Positions 33,653-38,759 of a DNA stretch of 38,759 nucleotides are shown here, in pieces; the stretch's first letter is position 1; every line of letters starts with the position of its first letter. Made by a program: the position numbers and the translations under genes. The stretch lies in the NCBI GenBank assembly GCA_024691105.1, contig JAILNY010000011.1:1-38759 (forward strand). Direction: 5' to 3'. Source of the stretch: Treponema sp. (lineage in GTDB: Bacteria; Spirochaetota; Spirochaetia; Treponematales; Treponemataceae). The notes below the pieces were generated by a model that was not told where the DNA came from, did not search any database, and was given only the letters and a program-made list of their open reading frames with translations.

Positions 33653-33770
33653 AGATTATTATCCGTGATATTTATATTATCGAAATTCTAAAATAAAACT
33701 TTAGTAAAAAAATGTGTTTTTTAACAATTTTTTTTTTTTATTTTTAACACACTTTTTTATTAAAATTTTA

Positions 33771-33776
33771 TATAAT
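33771..33776 (+). promoter_or_regulatory. Probable -10 box of the HD-GYP gene
   Basis: A perfect TATAAT 34 bases before the start codon in a T-rich stretch. No good -35 sequence is seen at 17-18 bases, so the promoter may need an activator or rely on the upstream A/T-rich element. Confidence 0.5.
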
Positions 33777-33810
33777 TGTGCCGATAATTAAAAAGTAGAA
33801 GTGTTTTATT

Positions 33811-35067
33811 ATGGAAAAAATTAAAATTGATACCTTAAAAGCAGGACAAACATTTAAAACAGAACTGCTGATTGACAACTCTTTCGTTCTCTTAGGCGCA
33901 GGCCAGCCGGTTACAACAGAGCTCATTAAAGAACTGATGATCTGGAACCTTACAGAAGTCATTCTTTCTGGAGATGCAACTTATACACCGGCAGCAGAAA
34001 CAAATACAGAAACTGAAAAAGTTGATGACTCAGATTTTATTTCTGAAACAGACGCAGAATCTCCAGCTGAAACACCAAAGATGAACACTTCTATCAAAGA
34101 GGCTCTTGCTCAGGCACAGAACACAAGCAATGAACGTTCACGCCTTACCGCTGTTATGAATGTATATAATGAATATATGACTTATATTCATTCTGTGTAT
34201 ACACGCTATGCAACACACGGAGACTTTAACAACGATGAGCTTTTTGAAACCGTAAAAGAGCTTTGTGTCTTTGTAAAAGAAAACAGACGCTTTGTTTTAC
34301 GTATTTCTCCTTCTGTTGAAACACGTACAAAGAATTATCTTGTAAGCCATGCAATGCGTTCTACAATTTTTGCAATTGTAATCGGCCTAAAACTTCACCT
34401 TAATTTTACACAGCTACAGGAGCTTGGTGTAAGCTGCATTCTCCACGAAATTGGAATGCTTAAACTGCCTTCATATCTTTATCTTTCAGAAAAAAGATTT
34501 TCTAATGCAGAACGTGCAAAAATTGCAACACATCCGCTTTTGGGCTATCAGGTTGTAAATAAGGCAAACTTTCCTATTCAGGTACAGAAAGCCGTTCTTG
34601 AACATCACGAACGCGAAGACGGTTCTGGTTATCCACAGAATCTTACGTCTGATAAAATTTCTGACTACGCAAAAATCATTTCTGTAGTTTGTTCATACGA
34701 AGCAATGTCATCTCCTCGTAACTTCCGCGAAGCAAAATCTACATATGATGCAATGGTTGAAATGCTCAAGAACCAGAACTCAAAATACGACGGCGATGTA
34801 ATCAAGGCGCTTTTAACTTCTCTTTCTCTCTACCCTATCGGTGCTTATGTTTACCTTGCAAACGGAAAAATCGGACAGGTATGCGATGTCAATCCTGACA
34901 ATCCTAAAAATCCGATTGTTCAGAGTCTTGAAGAGACAGCAGCAGACGGAGACCCTCGTACATTTGAAACTGATGATGGAATGAATAAAATCGTTCGCGT
35001 ATTGAACAGAGATGAAGCACGAGATGCTTTAAAGTTTATCAAACAGAAGCAGCAGCAGTCTAGCTAA
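33811..35067 (+). CDS. HD-GYP domain protein with altered metal-site residues
   Basis: 418 residues. An N-terminal ~55-residue segment (AGQTFKTELLIDN...ELMIWNLTEVIL) resembles the small domain often preceding HD-GYP in spirochaetes. An acidic low-complexity linker follows (~58-92), then the HD-GYP domain (~175-345). H180, H241, H265/H266 and the HHEREDGSGYP motif are intact. The HD pair reads HE (H212-E213) and the Asp expected in the IIxVxDxYDA segment is Cys294 (IISVVCSYEA). HD-GYP enzymes hydrolyse c-di-GMP; with two metal-ligand changes this one may be slow, of altered metal use, or a c-di-GMP receptor. It converges on the aldo/keto reductase-like gene, whose end it overlaps by eight bases. 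Confidence 0.9.
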   Translation: MEKIKIDTLKAGQTFKTELLIDNSFVLLGAGQPVTTELIKELMIWNLTEVILSGDATYTPAAETNTETEKVDDSDFISETDAESPAETPKMNTSIKEALAQAQNTSNERSRLTAVMNVYNEYMTYIHSVYTRYATHGDFNNDELFETVKELCVFVKENRRFVLRISPSVETRTKNYLVSHAMRSTIFAIVIGLKLHLNFTQLQELGVSCILHEIGMLKLPSYLYLSEKRFSNAERAKIATHPLLGYQVVNKANFPIQVQKAVLEHHEREDGSGYPQNLTSDKISDYAKIISVVCSYEAMSSPRNFREAKSTYDAMVEMLKNQNSKYDGDVIKALLTSLSLYPIGAYVYLANGKIGQVCDVNPDNPKNPIVQSLEETAADGDPRTFETDDGMNKIVRVLNRDEARDALKFIKQKQQQSS

Positions 35068-35815
35068 AGAACATTCTTACTCTTTCAACTTCTTCATTAA
35101 ACTTTTTATCAATTACAGGCGGATGACTGTTAAAGTATAAAATCTGATCCAGTTCGTCGCTGTTTCTTACTCCCCACAAAGGCACAACGCTTTCGTACTG
35201 ATTAAAAAAGCCTTGAGCCAGTGGAATATTTTGAACAAGCCCGCCATACAATGGCTGCATCGCCATAAAGCCGACATCTTTTTTCTGACATTGTTCAAGG
35301 ATTGCAAGATTTTCTTCTCCGGTAAGCATATTAAACGGAATTTGAATCGTTTCAAAAAAATCATATTCCAAAGCCTTTTGTGCAAGCTCGACAGATTCAG
35401 TTGCAAAACCACAATGCCTTACTTTACCGCGTTCTTTGAGTAAAGCAAAGGCACTAATGGTTTCGTCAAATCTCAGGAATGAATCATCATTACATTCATA
35501 CTGAAATAAATCAACATAATCTGATTGAAGTGCAAAAAGACTTTCTTCAATATCAAGGAGGATTTCTTTTTTTACGGACTTATCTGTTTTTGTTGCAAGG
35601 ACAACATTCTGTCTTATTCCAGAAAGACAGGCGCCGAGACGCTTTTCGCTTTCTGAAATAGAATGAGAAATATCAAAAAAATTAATACCCTCGTCGTAAG
35701 CCTTATGAATCAGAATAGCCGCGTTTTCTTCTGTGTCAATTTTATTTAATGACATCGCACCAAAACCAACACGACTTACCATCAGATTAGACTTACCAAG
35801 ACAAACATATTCCAA
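35060..35815 (-). CDS. Aldo/keto reductase-fold protein lacking catalytic Tyr and His
   Basis: 251 residues from TTG 35815. This start is preferred because GGAGG lies 11 bases before it and because EYVCLGKSNLMVSRVGFG is the standard beginning of the family; a GTG 12 bases upstream overlaps the ribosome binding site. TIM-barrel AKR features: FDIS (D48) and LATKT (K76) match two of the catalytic tetrad, but the Tyr position is Ile53 and the His position is Glu107 (DLFQYE). Normal reductase chemistry is therefore unlikely; an NADPH-binding regulator or altered enzyme is possible. It is also short for the family (usually ~280-330). It lies downstream of glyS on the same strand, with an unusual hairpin covering its ribosome binding site. 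Confidence 0.85.
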   Translation of the reverse strand: MEYVCLGKSNLMVSRVGFGAMSLNKIDTEENAAILIHKAYDEGINFFDISHSISESEKRLGACLSGIRQNVVLATKTDKSVKKEILLDIEESLFALQSDYVDLFQYECNDDSFLRFDETISAFALLKERGKVRHCGFATESVELAQKALEYDFFETIQIPFNMLTGEENLAILEQCQKKDVGFMAMQPLYGGLVQNIPLAQGFFNQYESVVPLWGVRNSDELDQILYFNSHPPVIDKKFNEEVERVRMFFS

Positions 35816-35845
35816 ATTAAAAATCACCTCCGTGTGATTTTTAAT
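35816..35845 (-). promoter_or_regulatory. 12-bp hairpin holding the ribosome binding site of the AKR-like gene
   Basis: ATTAAAAATCAC (35816-35827) and GTGATTTTTAAT (35834-35845) form a perfect 12-bp stem with a 6-base loop. On the minus-strand mRNA the GGAGG (35831-35827) lies in the loop and first stem pair, and the TTG start codon follows directly after the stem. It could modulate ribosome access or be a protein-binding site. Confidence 0.7.
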
Positions 35846-35854
35846 TTTTCGAAT

Positions 35855-35914
35855 TTTGCAAAGCTTGCAAACTCGACGTCAATCAAAAATCACACAACGC
35901 GGCATCCATGCCGC
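35855..35914. repeat. Two short palindromes between glyS and the AKR-like gene
   Basis: TTTGCAA-AGC-TTGCAAA (35855-35871) and GCGGCAT-CC-ATGCCGC (35899-35914). The first resembles the GAGTTTGC/GCAAACTC palindromes near 38313 and 38446. The second lies 11 bases after the glyS stop and may act as a weak terminator or processing signal. Confidence 0.6.
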
Positions 35915-35925
35915 TCTTTATCAGA

Positions 35926-37422
35926 TTAGTTATTTTTATAAACAGGCTTGTAATTCTTGATTGCCTTCTGGATAAAGAATACGAGGTCATCAAGAGCAAC
36001 GCGTTCCTGTTCCATTGAGTCGCGGAAGCGGACTGTTACTGTATTGAACAAATCATTTTTAGAACCGTCTTCTTTTGTTTCCTGAATTGTATCGTAGTCT
36101 ACAGTTACGCAGAATGGAGTTCCAACTTCGTCCTGGCGGCGGTAGCGTTTACCAACGGTTCCGGATGTATCATAGTCAGTTACAAAATCTTCTTTGAGCA
36201 TGTGCTGAATTTCTTTTGCTTTTTCTGCAAGACCGTCTTTCTTCATCAAAGGAAGAACTGCAACTGTAATAGGTGCAAGACGTGGATCAAGGTGAAGAAC
36301 TGTTCTGTAATCTTCTGGTTCGCCTTCTTTTGCAACATTCTGTTCTTCGTATGCTTCGCAGAGGAACATGAGGAAGTTACGGTTAAGACCAGCAGATGTT
36401 TCTACAACGTATGGAACATACTTTTTGTTTCCATCTTCCTGGTCGATATAAGACATATCTTTCTTTGAATAAAGCTGGTGCTGAGAAAGGTCAAAGTCTG
36501 TTCTTGAGTGAATTCCTTCGATTTCTTCAAAACCAATCGGGAAGTTGTATGTAATATCGTATGCATCTTTTGCGTAGTGAGCAAGCTTGTCGTGGTGGTG
36601 CCACTTAAGCTGTTTTTCAGGGATACCGTATTTAAGATAGAATGCCCAGCGTTCTTTTCGCCAGCGGTCAAATACTTCGTCTTCTGTTCCCGGTTTACAG
36701 AAATATTCCATTTCCATCTGTTCAAATTCACATGTACGGAAAATGAAGTTCTTAAAAATGATTTCGTTGCGGAAAGATTTTCCAACCTGAGCAACACCAA
36801 AAGGAACCTTCATACGATTAGACTGAACAATGCTCTTAAAGTCTGTAAAGATTCCCTGACATGTTTCAGGACGAAGATAAATAAGGTGTGAATCGTCTGC
36901 AATAGGACCCTGATATGTTTTAAACATAAGGTTAAACTCGCGTACTGCAGTATATTTTTTATTTTTGCTTCCACATGTAGGACAATTGATGTTTGCATCG
37001 ATAAATGCCTTCATCTCGTCATGTGTCATTGTATCAACCGGCTTTCCAGGATTAATGTCCGGGTTAGCTGCAATAAAGTCTTCGATAAGTTTGTCGGCTC
37101 TGTGGCGTGCGTTACATTCAAGACAGTCAACCATTGGATCTGAGAAGTGGTCAACGTGGCCAGAAGCCTTCCATGTTGTGTGGTGCTGGAAAATTGCAGA
37201 GTCCAGTCCCACTACATCATCATGGAGCTGAGTCATATAATGCCACCATTCATTCTGAATATTTCTCTTAAAGTCTACTCCAAGCGGACCGTAATCCCAG
37301 GCACCAGCCTGTCCGCCATAAATTTCTGAAGCCTGATATACAAAGCCTCGTCTCTTACATAAACTGATGATTTTGTCCAAAGTACATGCGTGTGGATCTT
37401 TTGTGTTTTCTGATTTTGCCAT
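35926..37422 (-). CDS. glyS: Glycyl-tRNA synthetase, single-chain class II type
   Basis: 498 residues; homodimeric form unlike the two-subunit enzyme of many bacteria. It charges tRNA-Gly with glycine. Landmarks are KRRGFVYQASEIYGG and WDYGPLGV at the N-terminus, a zinc-type knuckle pair (CLEC and CPTC), class II motif 2 in VGKSFRNEI with FEQMEMEYF, and motif 3 in VVETSAGLNRNFL. The C-terminal anticodon domain includes LAPITVAVLPL and YDTSGTVGKRYRRQDEVGTPFCVTVDYD. AGGAG precedes the ATG. The leader carries two hairpins. The AKR-like gene follows after 110 bases. Confidence 0.97.
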   Translation of the reverse strand: MAKSENTKDPHACTLDKIISLCKRRGFVYQASEIYGGQAGAWDYGPLGVDFKRNIQNEWWHYMTQLHDDVVGLDSAIFQHHTTWKASGHVDHFSDPMVDCLECNARHRADKLIEDFIAANPDINPGKPVDTMTHDEMKAFIDANINCPTCGSKNKKYTAVREFNLMFKTYQGPIADDSHLIYLRPETCQGIFTDFKSIVQSNRMKVPFGVAQVGKSFRNEIIFKNFIFRTCEFEQMEMEYFCKPGTEDEVFDRWRKERWAFYLKYGIPEKQLKWHHHDKLAHYAKDAYDITYNFPIGFEEIEGIHSRTDFDLSQHQLYSKKDMSYIDQEDGNKKYVPYVVETSAGLNRNFLMFLCEAYEEQNVAKEGEPEDYRTVLHLDPRLAPITVAVLPLMKKDGLAEKAKEIQHMLKEDFVTDYDTSGTVGKRYRRQDEVGTPFCVTVDYDTIQETKEDGSKNDLFNTVTVRFRDSMEQERVALDDLVFFIQKAIKNYKPVYKNN

Positions 37423-37475
37423 TTTTTTTATACTCCTATTTTACGGCTCTGGCTTGGGCCGTTTTAGATTTTTTT

Positions 37476-37508
37476 ATTCTGAATGTTCCGGTGTGAACAT
37501 AACAGAAT
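37476..37508. promoter_or_regulatory. Bulged inverted repeat in the glyS leader
   Basis: ATTCTG-A-ATGTTC (37476-37488) pairs with GAACAT-AA-CAGAAT (37495-37508), a 12-bp stem with small bulges and a 6-base loop. A second hairpin (ACGGC/GCCGT, 37443-37462) lies closer to the ribosome binding site. Could be RNA structure or a protein operator. A T-box is not recognisable. Confidence 0.5.
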
Positions 37509-37545
37509 AATGAAAATCATTTTATCATAAAAAAAAATTAGTGTA

Positions 37546-37574
37546 TAGACAGTTCGTTTTTTGAATGATATATT
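37546..37574 (+). promoter_or_regulatory. Promoter of the ABC ATPase gene (leaderless)
   Basis: TAGACA (37546-37551), a 17-base spacer and TATATT (37569-37574). Transcription is predicted to begin at 37581, the A of the start codon. No Shine-Dalgarno is present. Confidence 0.55.
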
Positions 37575-37580
37575 ATAAAT

Positions 37581-38309
37581 ATGGCAATTATTGAAGTACA
37601 CAACTTATGTAAAGACTACCAGATGGGCAAGGTTTGCGTTCACGCAGTAGATAAAGCAGATTTTAAAATTGAACAGGGCGAGTTTGCTTCTATCTCAGGA
37701 CCTTCCGGAAGCGGAAAATCTACGCTGCTCAATCTGATGGGACTCATCGACATGCCTACTTCAGGACAGATTATCTTAAATGGAACTGACGTCTACAAAG
37801 ACTATTCACTTAAAGACCTTAAATCTCTTCCTGCAAAACTTGACAGACACCTTACTACCCTTCGCCGCCAGAACCTCGGATTTATCTTTCAGAATTTTAA
37901 CCTTATCCAGGTTCTCAATGTGTACGAAAACGTTGAACTGCCGTTAAAGCTCGGACAGCTTCCGCCAGAGCGCGCTATGTCAAAAGAGCAGCAGACAGAA
38001 TGGGTAAACTTTTTGATCGAAACAGTCGGACTTTCTGACTGGAAAAACCATAAACCGACAGAGCTTTCGGGCGGACAGAGACAGCGTGTTGCAATTGCGC
38101 GCGCTCTTGCAACAAAAGCTCCGATCATATTTGCAGACGAGCCTACTGCAAACCTCGACTCCAAAAACGGAGACGCAATCCTGGAACTCATGAAAAAGCT
38201 TAACTACGAGCTTAAGACAACGTTTATTTTTTCTACACATGACTCAAAGATTGTAAACATGTCAGATCATGTAATAAAGATAAAAGACGGCGTTATTCTT
38301 GAAGCGTAG
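37581..38309 (+). CDS. ABC transporter ATPase, LolD/MacB type
   Basis: 242 residues, a complete nucleotide-binding subunit. Walker A is GPSGSGKST, the signature LSGGQRQRVAIARAL, Walker B IIFADEPTANLD and the switch His is in STHD. The NFNLIQVLNVYENVELPL stretch after the Q-loop is typical of the LolD/MacB/FtsE group, which moves lipoproteins, peptides or mechanical signals rather than sugars. An insert before the Q-loop (KDLKSLPAKLDRHLTTLRRQ) is slightly longer than usual. No permease follows; the next gene is convergent, so the membrane partner must be elsewhere. Confidence 0.93.
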   Translation: MAIIEVHNLCKDYQMGKVCVHAVDKADFKIEQGEFASISGPSGSGKSTLLNLMGLIDMPTSGQIILNGTDVYKDYSLKDLKSLPAKLDRHLTTLRRQNLGFIFQNFNLIQVLNVYENVELPLKLGQLPPERAMSKEQQTEWVNFLIETVGLSDWKNHKPTELSGGQRQRVAIARALATKAPIIFADEPTANLDSKNGDAILELMKKLNYELKTTFIFSTHDSKIVNMSDHVIKIKDGVILEA

Positions 38310-38312
38310 ATG

Positions 38313-38343
38313 CACAGAGTTTGCCATGCAAACTCGTGGCGCG
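38313..38343. repeat. 31-bp palindromic repeat, copy 1
   Basis: An exact 31-base sequence containing the palindrome GAGTTTGC-CAT-GCAAACTC followed by GTGGCGCG. It lies directly after the ABC ATPase stop and is repeated identically at 38446. Confidence 0.85.
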
Positions 38344-38373
38344 TCAGAATTGAAGCTTAGTACGAAGGAAGCA

Positions 38374-38391
38374 GCGATTTTTCAAAATCGC
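38374..38391. repeat. 18-bp palindrome between the two repeat copies
   Basis: GCGATTTT-TC-AAAATCGC, a perfect hairpin with a 2-base loop, lying between the two 31-bp copies. Together the three elements form a REP-like cluster in the gap between convergent genes (38310-38518), which holds no credible coding sequence. Confidence 0.75.
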
Positions 38392-38445
38392 GTAAAAACT
38401 CGAAGAATTTATATGACGGCGAAATTAAAAGCTCCATACAACAGA

Positions 38446-38476
38446 CACAGAGTTTGCCATGCAAACTCGTGGCGCG
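38446..38476. repeat. 31-bp palindromic repeat, copy 2
   Basis: Identical to the copy at 38313-38343, in the same orientation, 133 bases apart start to start. Confidence 0.85.
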
Positions 38477-38518
38477 CGGTAGAAATGATTATGAAAATTA
38501 AATTATAACTTGCGCGTG

Positions 38519-38759
38519 CTAGAAGGCCACATTCAGCTTAACCTGGGCACCAATACCGTACTTTTGTTTTGAACCATAATAGATTGGAAAACCTAAGTCA
38601 AAATCTGCATTAGGCAAAAAATCATGAATCTTTAGACCAGGAATGACCGTTCCATACTGCTCATAAAAGTCATGGAAGTATTTAACCGCAAGAGTAAATT
38701 TTGAATCTGCAATTCTTCCCCACACTGCTTCAAACGCAAGATACTGTTTTAAATATTCG
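38519..38759 (-). CDS. C-terminal end of an outer-membrane-like protein, 5' end beyond the window
   Basis: The last 79 residues of a minus-strand gene that continues past the right edge; reading stays open upstream of the internal GTG at 38725. The visible part has alternating hydrophobic/polar strands (ADSKFTLAVKYFHDFYEQYG, then FDLGFPIYYGSKQKYGIGAQ) and ends in KLNVAF. A terminal Phe after an amphipathic strand is the usual end of an outer-membrane beta-barrel. Family not recognised. Confidence 0.7.
   Translation of the reverse strand, partial: EYLKQYLAFEAVWGRIADSKFTLAVKYFHDFYEQYGTVIPGLKIHDFLPNADFDLGFPIYYGSKQKYGIGAQVKLNVAF

Noticed and set aside
33606..33690. c-di-GMP riboswitch before the HD-GYP gene
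   Set aside because: The hairpin lacks the GEMM conserved loops, and the likely -10 box lies downstream of it.
38313..38476. Possible CRISPR array from the repeated 31-mer
   Set aside because: Only two copies, 102 bases apart, with another palindrome between and no cas genes.
38299..38508. Open frame of 69 codons across the repeat cluster
   Set aside because: It consists mostly of translated palindromic repeats, has no ribosome binding site, and overlaps the ABC ATPase end.

Overview
The window looks like the chromosome of a Treponema-type spirochaete. The DNA is AT-rich. It is dense in lipoproteins with short lipoboxes and in signalling proteins (class III nucleotide cyclase, GGDEF, HD-GYP, MCP), and it carries a DUF115 'motility-associated' protein. 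The order nucleotide cyclase > FecR-domain protein > surface protein resembles what I remember of the T. pallidum TP0485-TP0483 neighbourhood (from memory, not checked). Lysine/aspartate and chorismate biosynthesis plus a GH1 beta-glucosidase suggest a free-living or gut/rumen saccharolytic relative rather than a reduced pathogen. No tRNA, rRNA, CRISPR array, phage or transposase was seen.

Layout. 1-9313 (minus strand): one tightly packed transcription unit reading from an adenylate cyclase through a FecR/FN3-like protein and an outer-membrane-like protein to two surface lipoproteins, the last cut by the window edge. 9314-9792: a broken lipoprotein gene with its promoter intact, a direct repeat and a diguanylate cyclase promoter. 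9793-12599: diguanylate cyclase (+), then convergent a membrane protein (DUF5692-like) preceded by an unannotated 51-codon zinc-ribbon gene. That gene appears leaderless and its first codons are a 17-bp perfect palindrome. A strongly structured stretch follows pgk. 12600-17244 (minus): pgk, a small RRM protein and an active/inactive pair of M16 peptidases. 17251-18666: GH1 beta-glucosidase behind a palindromic operator-like promoter. 18737-22365 (minus): thioesterase and beta-propeller protein downstream of the dapA-asd operon. 22397-29267: MCP (-), aroC (+), then a minus-strand run of M23/LysM peptidase, zinc-ribbon coiled-coil protein and propeller-polysaccharide deacetylase (the last two overlap by ATGA). 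29313-35067 (+): lepB, a class B penicillin-binding protein and a DUF115 protein in overlapping frames, then an HD-GYP protein. 35060-37422 (-): aldo/keto reductase-like protein and glyS. 37581-38309 (+): a solitary LolD-type ABC ATPase, then a cluster of palindromic repeats and the 3' end of an outer-membrane-like gene.

Themes. Two second-messenger systems (cAMP, c-di-GMP) sit next to cell-surface modules. Several genes (cyclase, zinc ribbon, glucosidase, lepB, ABC ATPase) have a good -10 box ending six bases before the start codon and no Shine-Dalgarno, suggesting frequent leaderless mRNAs. Several enzymes keep the fold but have lost key residues: HD-GYP, aldo/keto reductase, the second M16 protein and the NodB-like domain. 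All functions are inferred from reading motifs; no database search was possible.
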